A DNA stretch of 64,000 bases from positions 28,157,568 to 28,221,567 of the forward strand of contig NC_084937.1 in the NCBI RefSeq assembly GCF_958298935.1. The letters run 5' to 3'. Of the stretch, positions 12,712-24,389 are shown piece by piece. Position 1 is the first letter of the stretch. The number at the start of each line of letters is the position of its first letter. The notes beneath the pieces are model-generated. The model was given only the letters and a program-made list of their open reading frames with translations. It ran no database searches and was not told the DNA's origin. The DNA comes from Phragmites australis (Eukaryota > Streptophyta > Magnoliopsida > Poales > Poaceae). Both the position numbers and the translations under genes were made by a program.

Positions 12712-13250
12712 TCAAGGTAGGAGCCCGCGATGCCGTCGCGAAGGCGGAATCTGCAGCTCCCAATAGTCGGTCCGATCTGCAACCTGGCCGTGTAAAAAAT
12801 ACCTGAAGAGATCAAGATATGGATTGACCCTAATAAAGTTCTTGAACATGTGAGCAAAGACGCTCAACATAACAATAGAATTGGCATTGAGATGGAGGTG
12901 ACATATATCGTAGAAGGAGATGACGGTGGTGAATAATTCAGAAAAGGATGACAAAAGGCCAACCAAAAAGAAAGAGGCAAACAACACGATCTCCCCCTTG
13001 CAGGGGGCATGCACGTCCTCCCCTAGCGGTACCCCTAAGAAAGGTAGCGAGGGAGTAGACAGTTGTTATACATCTGCTTCAGCTTCATCGTAGTGCACTT
13101 GGACTTGGAAAATCTGACTCTTTACCGATGCGTGCTGCCATCGGGAGCGACAGGGGTGGCTGTGGGAACACGAGTGGAGATGGGACGATGGGCTCTGAGC
13201 GCAAGGGCTGAGAGGCTGTAGGGGATGGCGAAAGGATTCCTTGGGCAAGC
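12712..13250 (-). pseudogene. Gypsy antisense ORF remnant, Transposase_28-like domain
   Basis: The minus-strand frame at 12712-13014 has the order of the plant 'putative gypsy type transposon' domain (Pfam Transposase_28): an EIVLFASFF-like start, then HLNANSI-hydrophobic-FAHMFKNFI, then NPYLDLFRYFL. It lies antisense just upstream of the plus-strand LTR at 13582. That is where Tat-lineage elements carry their additional antisense ORF. The frame is short and the following sequence is broken, so it is inactive. Confidence 0.5.
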
Positions 13251-13581
13251 TTTGACTTTCAAATTTATAAGGCTAGCACGATATCCCAACCGTCACGTGG
13301 AGCTCAATCGTCTCAAATTCAAAAGGCTGTGCTACGAGGGCTAAAATTCCCTCAAGTCCGACAGAATCCAATGTCTCTCTCCCATGATGTTTCTATCTCT
13401 CTAGAGGTTTAAAACATCCCATTGGGATGCGGTTTTATGGTCTTGCCATGAAAGTGGACTGCATCAATACCCACTCCTAGGGTGAACTCGTGTTGACCTG
13501 GGGCCCAGATGGTACGACCAGATCCATCCGTGACCACGCGACGAACCACTTCGATCACCACCTCCGTAAGAGAGCTTTGGG

Positions 13582-14393
13582 GCTATCGTCAGAGTATAGA
13601 ATAGGGGTCCCCTATTCTAAGGGCACACACTAGCCAATGTTAGTTGGTAGAAGATTCTTTACCGGACTAGAGTCCCACCGCGTGACCAGTTTGCGTGACC
13701 AGTCTGCATCTTCGTGACTAGGATCCTCATCACATAAGGAATTCCTGTGACCAACCTACACGAGGTTGGTCGCGGGATAGATACTTATCAAACCAGTCTA
13801 TTCTCATTATATGCATTCCACTCAAGTATTTTTCTTCTCTAGGCATACCTCCCCAGTGGACAGGTCGTAGCCGGTGCAGTGGTGCCATGCCCTGTCCCGT
13901 AGCATTAAATGTTACGGGATAGTCTCCCAGGCGTGTCAGACTGCTTCACAGACGCACGTGCGTGACCAGTGATAGGACGGGGCAGATCGGCTGACCGGGT
14001 GACGTAGGCGTGGAGGTATCCAGCGGATGGGACGGGCTCGCCAGCTTCATATAACAAAAAGAGGCACATGCGCCGCCTATTTTAAATAACATGGGGTGAA
14101 ATATTTAGCTAAGGTATGAGTCAGCGAAAAATGATATACTTGTAAGTTCTACTTCTCTCTTGTTTATAAAGAGATGAGGACCCAGTTTATTAAATGAGGA
14201 TATGGAACCAGTTCATAAACATTGATAACAAAATACACAGGATGTAGGGCTATTATCCTTAAGGAGGCCTGAATCTGGATAATCTCTGTGTTCCTGAGTT
14301 CATCACAAACACACACATACACACCACAATTATTGTTCATGTGCTCATCGATCGGTATGTCCTGAAATCTTTGTTAGGGATTAACCCTCGACA
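13582..14393 (+). repeat. 3' LTR of the old gypsy element
   Basis: It begins near tcgtcagagtatagaatagg, like the element's left end at 3780, and ends ttaaccctcgaca. The segment 14190-14393 parallels 49920-50097 of the second gypsy element (ggat/gacgta...ttatcct-aag-gag-cctgaa and tta-ctctcgaca). This confirms one LTR family in the same orientation. Confidence 0.7.
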
Positions 14394-16249
14394 AAATTAC
14401 TGGTATTACCGAAACTTTAGAAATTTCGTTCAAAATTCATGTCAAAAATATTTTTGGTCAAATTTGACTGAAATTTGTTTCCAGATTAGGCCAGAATATA
14501 TAAATTTTGTTCACATCTGAAATTTCTAAAACATTAGCGAAATTTGATTCCCTGGTTGGTTGATACAGATATCATCCATTTCCCCGTACGAATTCAAAGC
14601 AATTCGGATATCCACATTTGACTTCGAATCTCGAAAACGAATTCCGATACATCCATTTTAGTATCCATTTTAGAAACGAATACAAATACGATATCCATAT
14701 TTATATTTTAACAGATACAAATATCGAATAATTTGGATACCTACTATCCATTTTTCACCCTATCCTTCTTATCCTTCGAGCCCTACAACCGTGGTACCTG
14801 ATCCATAACAAGGTTGGTGCTATGCATATGCAATGACAGATGCAGAGAAATAAAGTAGAGGATTTATCCACATCTTCTTTCTTCTCTTCTTTCTGTTTTG
14901 TTCTCACTCCCCTTATCCATGGCAAAGAAAAATGTTAGAGGCTCAAAGGGGCTTCTAAAGAGGAAAATGCAACTATGTAATGTGGTTTACATATACCAAC
15001 TATATATCTCTCACCTGATACTCATTCATCTATTAATTCTTATTTACATCATGATTTTTCTATCTATCTAATACAAATTTTAGCCTAAATAAATTTATGC
15101 TATTTAAAAAATACATAGTGATTCTCGCACTAGACAGGACGTTCTCATTCCAATCCTACAAACTATCCTAAACTTCGCAGAAATTATCCACCTCATACCC
15201 TCAATCTCCACTACTCCACTCGCATGTATTCTGCTCTGAAAATCTCGCTCCAGCATTTTGCCTCCGGCACACACGCCCACCTACCCAACGCGTTGCATAC
15301 TATATATGTAGCTCTAGCCTGACATCCACACATGAGTGAACCCAATACTAAATAAGTTAAATAAACCATACGTCTGCATGGTTGTAAAAGGCTGTCGAGC
15401 ATTAGCGGGTCTGGAGCCCCCTGGATCCGCCGCCGTGCACACGGACGATATCTTGTGCAGGATGCGTAGGACGGGCGACCGTTTCGCAGCAATTACGTTC
15501 AGTTACTCATCCTGCTGTGATTTGAAACAAAAAAAAAAAAACCCCGCAGTTTACCACAGAACCACACCGCCTTCAGAGTTCAAATCATGGAAAGATCCAC
15601 GGTTTTGCAGCAACGGCATCAGTTTTTTTTTTTAGCTGCAACGGTATCAGCTTTGATGCATGGATTTTGGAAGAACTGACCGGTTCATTGGTTGGCGAGC
15701 AGCACCGTGCTCTGCCAGACCCTGAGACGCTAGCGGAGTCGTAGCGCCGCCGCACGCCGCGCGGAGCCCGCGTGAGGCGCGAGGCGGCCGAATGCAATGC
15801 CCGCACCTCGCGGTCACACGGCCGATGTGCGCGCCCATCACGAGTTCACGACCGCACGGCGGCCGCCGGCGCAGCGCATCCGTGCATGGCCATCACGTGC
15901 CCCCCACGCTCCTCCCCCGCCAATCAGCCGCCGCCGCCGCCGCCGCCGTAGCCGTACGTGCCCCCTCCCCTGCCCTACCCAGCCGTAGCCTCTCCATGCG
16001 CCTTTCCCACTGTTCGTTATGAGTGCCCGCGGCGGCTGCGCCCGCCTCTCCGCGCCGTCTCATTGGGGCTCGTACAGCGAGTACAAATATCTCGCCTTCA
16101 AAACCGCCTCGACATTAACCGCGCCGTTGATGCCGTGATTAAACCATGAACATTTGCACCGGCAGGCGGCAGCACATAGGGCCACAAGCTTTACGGCCGC
16201 CATGTACCGTTCCCGCTTCCTTCGGGTGCGTTGCCGCCTTTCCCGCGCC
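14394..16249. other. Intergenic sequence upstream of CYP78A
   Basis: 14400-15200 is AT-rich, with repetitive gaatattcggata-like sequence of transposon type. 15700-16250 becomes strongly GC-rich, with a CCG trinucleotide run at about 15929-15948 and many CpG. That fits the proximal promoter of the P450 gene. The overlapping open frames here (for example 15647-15841 and 15792-16149) are by-products of GC content. Confidence 0.5.
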
Positions 16250-16256
16250 TATAAAA
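16250..16256 (+). promoter_or_regulatory. TATA box of the CYP78A gene
   Basis: The sequence tataaaa lies in cgcctataaaatggc, about 90 bases ahead of the chosen start codon. This suits a short 5' leader. No other TATA-like site lies in the GC-rich 500 bases upstream. Confidence 0.65.
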
Positions 16257-16347
16257 TGGCGCCTCGCCTCGCCCTTGCCTCTCAACTTGGACGCCCGTTT
16301 CAAGCCTCAGCTCGATAGTAAAACAGAAGAAGCTGAGGTTTCTTGCC

Positions 16348-18051
16348 ATGGCAACTCCTGATGACTGTGGTAGCTGGCTGCTGTACCTTTCGCTGGCCGC
16401 CAAATGCGGCGGCGGTCAGCCGCATCGCCTCGCCGGTTTCCTGGTGGTTTGTTCTGTCGCCGGCCTCGTCACTTGCCTCCTCCACTGGTGCTTCCCGGGA
16501 GGACCTGCGTGGGGTAAGTGGTGGTGGACGCGGCGGGCTCTGCGGCTCGGAGGCAAGGCCGTGCCGGGGCCCAGGGGACTGCCGGTGATCGGGAGCATGT
16601 GGCTCATGACCGGCCTGGCGCACCGCAACCTCGCGGCGGCGGCCGAGAGCCTGCGCGCGCGTCGGCTGATGGCGTTCTCCCTCGGCGAGACGCGGGTGGT
16701 GGTGGCCGCGCACCCGGACGTGGCGAGGGAGATCCTCAACAGCCCGGCGTTCGCGGACCGGCCCGTGAAGGAGTCCGCGTACGGGCTCCTGTTCCACCGC
16801 GCCATCGGGTTCGCGCCCCACGGCGCGTACTGGCGCGCGCTGCGCCGCGTGGCGTCGACGCACCTCTTCTCCCCGTGGCAGGTCTCCGCCTCCGGTGCGC
16901 AGCGCGCGGTGATCGCGCGCCAGATGGTCGGCGCCCTGGCGGGCGCGTCGGCCACCGGCCGCGACGTCCAGGTCCGCAGCGTCCTGCGGCGCGCGTCTCT
17001 GCACAACGTGATGTGGTCGGTGTTCGGCCGGCGGTACGACCTGGAGCTGGACCCCAGCAAGGAGAGACCGGAGGCACGGGAGCTGAGGGGCCTCGTGGAC
17101 GAAGGCTACGACCTGCTGGGTCAGCTCAACTGGTCCGACCACCTCCCCTGGCTCGCGCGCTTCGACCTGCAGAGCATCCGGGCCAGGTGCTCGCGCCTCG
17201 TCCCACGCGTGAACCGCTTCGTCGGCGGCATCATCGACGAGCACCGCTCGGCTTCACGCACCGCCATGGACTTCACCGACGTCCTGCTCTCGCTGCAAGG
17301 CGACGACAGGCTCGCCGACTCCGACATGGTCGCCGTTCTCTGGGTGCGTAACCGAACCCAAACCGCGAGCGTGACCTCTCCTGACTGTTCGCATGTGTCA
17401 GTTTTCTGACGCCTGCACGCTATATTTTTGCAGGAGATGGTGTTTCGTGGCACGGACACTGTGGCCGTGCTGATCGAGTGGGTCTTGGCCAGGCTCGTGC
17501 TGCACCCTGACGTGCAGGCCCGCGTCCACGACGAACTGGACCGCGTGGTCGGACCTGACCGGGCCGTGACCGAGTCGGACTCGGGGTCACTGGTCTACCT
17601 CCACGCTGTGATCAAAGAAGTGCTCAGGCTCCACCCGCCGGGCCCACTGCTCTCGTGGGCGCGCCTGGCCACGTCTGACGTACACGTGGACGGGTTCCTC
17701 ATCCCTGCTGGCACCACTGCTATGGTGAACATGTGGGCCATCACGCATGACCCTGACGTGTGGGCCAATCCCACGGAGTTCCGCCCCGACCGGTTCGCTG
17801 GAGCAGCCAAGTTCCCTGTGATGGGGTCGGATCTTAGGCTCGCGCCGTTCGGGGCCGGCCGGCGGAGCTGCCCCGGGAAGAGCCTCGCCATGGCCACTGT
17901 GGCATTCTGGCTCGCCACGCTGCTGCACGAGCTCGAACTGCTGCCCTCGCCCGACCCGGCACGTGGCGTCGACCTGTCGGAGGTGCTGAGGCTGTCGTGC
18001 GAGATGTCTGCCCCGCTGGCGGTGACGGTGAGACCTCGGCGAGCGGTGTGA
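16348..18051 (+). CDS. CYP78A: Cytochrome P450, CYP78A subfamily
   Basis: Exon 1 is 16348-17343 and exon 2 is 17434-18051. The 90-bp GT-AG intron lies at the usual CYP78A position, just before the I-helix. The product is 537 residues, a normal family length. In order it shows a hydrophobic anchor (about 29-48), the proline hinge PGPRGLP (73-79), the I-helix oxygen-binding motif GTDT (338-341), ExxR in the K-helix (Glu394, Arg397), FRPDRF (448-453) and the heme loop [10 protein letters not shown] with ligand Cys478. All key residues are present, so it should be active. CYP78A enzymes are ER-anchored mono-oxygenases that control organ and seed size and leaf initiation, probably by making a mobile signal; the in vivo substrate is unsettled. 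The start was chosen because it opens the anchor and follows a TATA box by about 90 bases. The GC-rich codon use is typical of grass genes. Confidence 0.95.
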
Positions 18052-19896
18052 TGACGTGGACGGAGGCCTCGCTCTACCGTACGCTTACCGCCTTACTGCT
18101 GCCGCTACTTTTTAGAGATGTTGTTGCTACCGGTCAGCTTGCGAGTTGCTACTACTCGACCTGGGTGTATGCTTGTCGTGTTCTTATCTTTTATAGATGT
18201 ATCAACCAGGTGCTGAATGTGATATTTTGGTTTTGTACTGTTCTTCCTTTTCTTTTCCTTTTTGTGTGGCAGAAGTGGATCGACAGTACCTCAGTACGCA
18301 TGACTGCTTTGTAAAATAGTAAGTAAAATATATAGTTTAATGATTATGGATTGTAGATCATATATTAATACTGCTCGGTACAAATTATTTTTTTTCAAAT
18401 ACGTAACAGAGCTATACATCATTTGTTCATTATATTAGAGAAGAATCAATTGAGTGTTGCATCGCCTCCGCATGACGAACATTACAACGCAGAGTGCTGT
18501 GACACTCACTTACTATATGATACACGTTGCGAAACTTACTAAGTAGTAAGAATCATATTCTTCGATGCTTATGCTCACTAAAGAACAACCCTGATGAATG
18601 CAGAGTTGCCAAAGGATTCATGTCATCAAACAGCTGAACATAAGTACCACTAAGCATATCCAAAGCATAGATTTCATTCCTGTGTCATCTTGCAAATCAT
18701 TCTTATGTCATCTCTAATAGATATTTTAAAATTTAATACTATTACAACATCCTCTAACACTATTACAGTATCATCTATTTTTATCATCTCCAGTAGCTAC
18801 TTTATTTACTATCTTCTATTGTTTTGCAACAGTGATACAGACTCATTTTTGCTTCCGCAAATTTGCCGGACAGGGTCTCGTGCCCGTATCCTTGTGCCGG
18901 TTGATACTAGCGCTGTTGTAGAGCTTTTCTCTGCCGATCGACAAAAGGAAAAACGTGACCGTCAGCACAGTGATACGGGGCGTTTTGCCGCTTCCGTTGA
19001 AGCTGGCCTTAGGAGGGCGTCAGCTTGGCGAATAGCTTCTTGCACTCGCTCTGCCGGGCAGGACCAGGAATTCCGAATTCCTCCACCGCGCGACGAAGTG
19101 GACAACAACCTCGCAGCCGTTCCTGCCCAGGTGTGCCGCTCTGATTCCCTCCCCGACAAAAGTTGCCGAGCTGTCTGTGATGTGATGTGATGTGCCGCTT
19201 GCTTACTTCCAAGCTCAAGTTGCGCGCTTCTACAATCCCGGAGCTGGCTGCTGGCCCATGGCTAATTTGCACTTTCACAGAGGTTGCTGTTCCATGGCGA
19301 ACCTGACGCGTGATCTTTTGGTGAATAGCTCAGAGTCGGCAGAATAGATTTCCTCTGACTGCCTCATGCTGGCTGCTCCACTATGCGAAAATGTATGTGC
19401 TCCGTTTAATTCAGTATTCAGTAAAAATTTGGTGTACCGTAGCTGCCTCTCTGCTAACCGAATGTGCTGTCTTCAGTAATTGGGCAGCGACATGCTGGGG
19501 CTCATATACAATGTTCCAATTGGAGACAGATCTGTATCGTGGCAGTAACATAACATGACTCGTCTGCTGAAACTGTTGCAACCGATTGCTGTATTGCATG
19601 CTGTATGTAACTGTTGCAACCCATCGATCTCATCACAAGAGGATTAGATGACGATCTGCAGCAGCCAATCAAACGAGAGTTTTGAGATATTATCGGCCAC
19701 TTTCTGGACAAGACATGCAGCTTAATTACATGCCCAATACAAAGAACCCGTGTCCATGTCATATGTGCATCATATGGTTTGTTATATTTATCTTTTTTGA
19801 TATTTCAGCGTGACGCTACAATGATATAATAACAAATCAGGTTGTATGCACTGTTATAGTGCAGAGGCAAGAAACCCTTTTTCTATTATCTAAAAA
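18052..19896. other. 3' flank of CYP78A and intergenic sequence
   Basis: The first 300 bases are likely the 3' untranslated region (T-rich, no strong signal picked). The remainder shows no supported gene. The open frames at 18690-19190 and on the opposite strand at 18962-19278 have no recognisable domain and look like chance. Confidence 0.5.
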
Positions 19897-20940
19897 GAAA
19901 AAGTCCATAACCGGTCCCTCAAACTCTTCCCTCGTTTAGTTTTCGCCTCTAACTATTGTTCAGATCAATTTGTGTCCCTCGTCTCGTCTCATAATACCGT
20001 CCAAATGTTATTCCCTGGCCAGTTTTCTATCCCACGTGGTGCTGATATGAATAACGAGTGGTGATGTGGCACTGACATGGCCAGTTTTCTCCCCATTTGA
20101 CGCCCTCTCTCTCCTCTCTCCCTCTCCATCCTCTCCCTCTCTTTAGCGACATGGCCATGACACCAATCACGTGGTCTTAGGAAAGCTCCTTCCCCCACTG
20201 AATCACGGATGCAACGGCGAAGGCAACACATTTGGACTCAAAGGCCCTGCCTTTGACCTCTACTGCCGTGCCAAGAAGAAGAAGAACCCATCCTTGAGGC
20301 GTTCATGCTGCTGCAACATCCGGAGTAGCTGCTCCCCGTTGCCAAGTATCTCGAGCCTTAGGCTGAGCTCCTCGAGGCAGCACACCACGTTGATGTTAGG
20401 GACTCTACTGGTGCACGTGGGATATTAGCAGGGCTCAATCACCAGCCCCCTCGCCACCAGGGCACCCTCTGCTTCTCTGTGTCAATGCTCACCTCCAGGA
20501 CGCGCTCCTACGCCTCTGCCTCACGCCCGTCACCCTCTCGCCCGACGAACAAGGCCTTAGTGAAAGCGTCCTCGACCATCCTGTTTACCAACTTCACATC
20601 CACAAAAGGTGCTCCTAGACGCGCTTGGTGGCGTGTGTCATGTCCACATGATCGACTTTGACGTTGACAAGAGAGAGGAGAGAAGAGAGAAGGAGAAAGA
20701 GAGAGATGACATATAGGGAGAGTGAGGAGAGAGAGGGCATCAGATGAGGAGAAAACCGGTCATGTCAGCGCCACATCACAACTCAGTATCCACGTCAGCG
20801 CCATATGAGATAGAAAACTGGCCAGAGGACAATATTTGGATGGTATTTGAAGATGAGGGTGTAAATTGAACCGAAACAATAGTTGGGAGTGAAAACGAAA
20901 CCGAGGGAAGAGTCGAGGAACTAAATATGTATCTTTTCCT
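19897..20940. mobile_element. Inverted-repeat DNA element with GC-rich cargo
   Basis: The left arm (about 19897-20105) and the reverse complement of the right arm (about 20735-20940) align over roughly 200 bp. Shared blocks include actcttccctcg, caactattgt, a ccaaat run, ctggccagttttctat and gatgtggc-ctgacatg. Between the arms lies GC-rich sequence (about 20150-20670) unlike the AT-rich surroundings. The layout is that of a non-autonomous Mutator-type element carrying a captured fragment. The cargo was not identified and has no intact frame. The exact ends and target duplication are ambiguous because both flanks are A-rich. Confidence 0.65.
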
Positions 20941-22539
20941 ATTAAAAAATGTCACATGAGTTGAGCACACTAAAAAAGTAGATCAATCTAGAAGGAATTA
21001 AACGGTTTTATATTAGAAAGAAATATTCACTCAATTCAACGACTCAAACTTTGTTGATCTAGACTTATATGCACACTTTTAACTAACTGATCGAACTAAG
21101 TACACTGATCTCGCATGACCTGTGCAGGGAGTATAATCAAAACTTTATACTGCATATGCTGCCAGATGCCCAGCATTTTTCTGGATGAAACATTACTACT
21201 AGAGTACTATTTTAAATTATCTCTTTAAATTATTAATGAAGGTAAGTGTAAACGTCGTGTAGGAGCAAGTGGCATGTGTGTGTGTGGACAGCACTGTCGG
21301 AACGAGCATACCGGTTCGGACTAGCTAGTACTCGATCCACACGTGTGATGAGCTGAGCTAACAGTTAGTGAGGTCAACAACTCCACTGTTAAGGCAGCCC
21401 CCATTTGCAAGCATGGCCAATGCAGGCCACAGAAGATAAAAACACATCTCTTACCAGGGAGGCAGAGCTAGTGACATGCATGACTACGGTTGTGAAAAGG
21501 ATTACCTACCAACTCCCTCTGAAGATAAGAGCATATTACTTTTGCAAGTGGATCAATGGTGATAGGGAAATGTAATGTTGCTCCACTTGCGCTTAGTTGG
21601 TTTAGTTATTCTGACAATCCAGATATACATTGTTCAAATGTCATGAATCCCAAATGCAGATTTATGTAACTTAAGATGAATAAGTTTGTTTTTGCAAAAG
21701 CAACCACGGACGTATTACATGTGTGAAATCAATAATATTACGACGAGAGGCAAAAGTTTTCATGAGAAAAAATAATCGAAAACATCCCTAATCAATAATC
21801 TTGTGATTGAGCTTCTGAACCTAATTTATTGCATTTATAAATTAATCGCTTGTTGATTTAGAAGGAAAGAAGCAGGTAAGGAAGGAAAAGATCATTGATG
21901 GTGGCTGCAACATGAGGACGGTGGACGAGATAGACACAAATAATTAAGAGGAGAGAAGATGAAGAATCAACTTTAATTATAAACTGTTTGATCACGTAAG
22001 ATATACGGTGAAGATTATTTAAATTGATTATAATTCATTATTTTATAGGAGTATAGATGAATCAATTTCTAGTGTTTAATGTCTTGCACGTCCTCAACTT
22101 GGGCTCGGCTGGTGATTGTGATTGATCTCAACAGAGGAACAGATGCCAACCTATTAAAAGGTTTTTTTTTTAGGGGCCAGACAGCGTATAACCATTTGAT
22201 CCTGCTCCAAATCTGACTCAACCGTTTTGTCCGAGGAGTAAAATAAATTTGTCCATCACTCCCTCATGTTTCACGAGCAAAAATGATGCATGAGGTCATC
22301 CCACCGAGGTGGCCATGCGCGGACGAAACATCCGATCTTTGTCCCCAGCTACATTGCATCTGAATTTTGAAGTAGGCTGCAGCTCCCAGCATACATAAGT
22401 CCGACAGACGCGGCCACTCGAATCGGCATATCCACTCTGCAAGCTGAAGCAAAGATCGTCCAGCAAGTTGCAGCAACGATCGACCGGCAAGTTTTATGGT
22501 AAATATCTGATCTTGCATGCCAGGCCAGGCAGAAGAAGA
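20941..22539. other. Intergenic sequence, no gene seen
   Basis: AT-rich sequence without supported coding potential. The overlapping minus-strand frames at 22264-22573 have no recognisable domain. Confidence 0.5.
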
Positions 22540-22700
22540 GGGAAAATTGCTTGATTGCCACCGAGTTAACCACGTTTCGAAGAATTGCTACCCATTTGAT
22601 TCGTTTTTACCGATTGCCATCAAAGTGAGATTTTTGGTTGCTAATTTGCCATTTCATGGTTTTTAATGCGCTTTCTCTTTTTTGCCCCTATACCAGCAAC
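22540..22700 (+). repeat. MULE left terminal inverted repeat
   Basis: This pairs with 27592-27739 over about 150 bp. The shared blocks in order are gggaaaattgcttga, tgccac-gagttaac, cgaagaatt, gtgagattttt, gctaatttgcc, tttcatgg, ttttaatg, ttttctcttttt and cctatacc. Confidence 0.85.
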
Positions 22701-22876
22701 CGGAAAAGATAATTTTGCTTCTGACACGCTCTTCGGCTCGCTCCTCTCGCCCAGCCTTGCGCCGCGCCCACGCCCGCCCCGTGACGCCTCCACCATGCCT
22801 TCTCACGCCTCACGCCCGTGCAGTGCTGCGCTGACCCACACCCTGCATTGCTACGCCGATTCACATCTAACTGGTT

Positions 22877-24389
22877 TTAAAAAATTTATTAATAAATCTA
22901 TATTAATTTATATCTAAACGTCTTTAGATTTATCTAGTGTGTACTCTATCGTTCGAATGGTTTATAACTTACTGCCAATTCTAACCAACTACTTAGAAAA
23001 ATAAATAAGCAATATTAGATTGTAAATATGTAAATATAGAAATATAAATAAAGTAGAGAGAGAGCAAACTCGATATAAAAGATTTTTATCTTATAGTATC
23101 GATGGTATAAATACCATTTATATTTCACATTATAGCTACACTAAGGATATGCTTCACACGATACCGGTCACGGCCTTTGAACCACTAAGGTCTTAAGTAG
23201 GATGAGCCACCAAACCAGCAAGGCAAGGTCTCACTACAAGTCTATCTTCCGATCACTTATCTCCGTGATCACTTCGGAGCTTGAGCCATCAAGCCAAGGG
23301 TCTCCGTATCACTATACAAGCGTCTTACCGTCTCTACACACCAAGTCGGTGTGTCAACAAGCTTGAGTCACCAAGGTCCAAGGTGTCGACGAGTCACTAA
23401 GACTTTAAGACACGGTGTATATCTTCGTACAAGTTAGGACACTCATTAATCCACTCTCTAGGTAGCATCACTTAGCATCAACTCTCTCTAGACCTATTAG
23501 CACTAATTATTCACTAATCTTGTATTTAATCGTCTTGGATGAAAACTTTGAACACTATGGTGGCTTGGATGTCTTCTCAAGTGTCTAATGACTCTTTTGG
23601 ACTCCAGCACACTTAGGCCAATCCAAATGATCGAGTGGAGAGGTATTTATAGTCTCAACCACGTGGACTAGGCATTGCTCTAATGATCATATTTTGTTGT
23701 ACTTACCGGATGATCCGGCGTGTGCAACATTATAAGTGCCGGACCATTAGCGTGTACTCTAAAAACTAGCCTTAGAACTCCACTTTCTTTTATGAACGCC
23801 GAAGTATTTTCTTTGTGAATACTGGAATATCCGATGTGCATACAATGCCAATTGAACCATTTTACAACCCCTCTGGAAAAAATAGTTTGATATAAACTTT
23901 TTTTTAAGATCGGAACATCCGACGTGTATTAGATCCCATTTGAAAGCTCTCTGGAATAAACAAACTGCTGAAAACTTTTTGTAAACAACAGAACATCCGG
24001 CGTGTTTATTTTTTGAACATCGGAGTATTTTATGCTCTTCAAATTGCACACGCTGGAATATCCGCCGTATATATTTTTGGCCTACTAGCAGTTCGTATTT
24101 TGGTCATTACTTTTCGCTACGATATCTGATTTTTATGATGTTAGGCTCTATATAAAGCTTGTGAAGAGCTCTACATGATTATATAGAAATCATCCCATTT
24201 GATCACATCAAAATTCATAGAAAAAGTCTAATTTATTCTTCTCTTTATCCCGGCTTCGGTGACTTCTCTTTTGTTGCATCTATGCGACCTACTAAAGCAT
24301 GTACTTGATAAATATGTTAGTCTTATTGACTATATTGTCATTAATCACTAAAATCACATACATATCCTAAGAGGACCATATTCGCTACA
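22877..24389 (-). repeat. Copia LTR fragment (copy 2 of 3)
   Basis: On the minus strand the LTR starts tgtagcgaatatgg at 24389, right after a polypurine tract (aaaaaggtaggagat). It runs to about 22877, where it is truncated roughly 80 bp short of the LTR end seen at 37054. A TATA box (actataaatacc, minus strand) lies near 23647. Upstream of it (23700-24060) are repeated ccggatgatccgg and catccg-cgtgt motifs. It parallels 3815-4750 and 37054-37400. Confidence 0.7.

Larger units (their letters stand above)
3780..14393 (+). mobile_element. Old nested Ty3/gypsy element (Tat-like)
   Basis: The left end starts tgtcggagtatagaatag at 3780. The right LTR ends ttaaccctcgaca at 14393 and begins near 13582 with a related cagagtatagaatagg. 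The flanking pentamers are gaatt (left) and aaatt (right), a four-of-five target duplication. The inside holds gag remnants on the plus strand and antisense ORF remnants nearer the right LTR. It is broken up by a copia LTR fragment, a reverse-oriented LTR and a solo LTR. The first 180 bases of its gag leader match the element at 50.2 kb closely, so the two belong to one family. No reverse transcriptase or integrase was recognised. Confidence 0.65.

Noticed and set aside
16300..17244. Long minus-strand frames over CYP78A exon 1
   Set aside because: These are shadows caused by high GC in third codon positions of the P450 gene. The sense frame has all family motifs.
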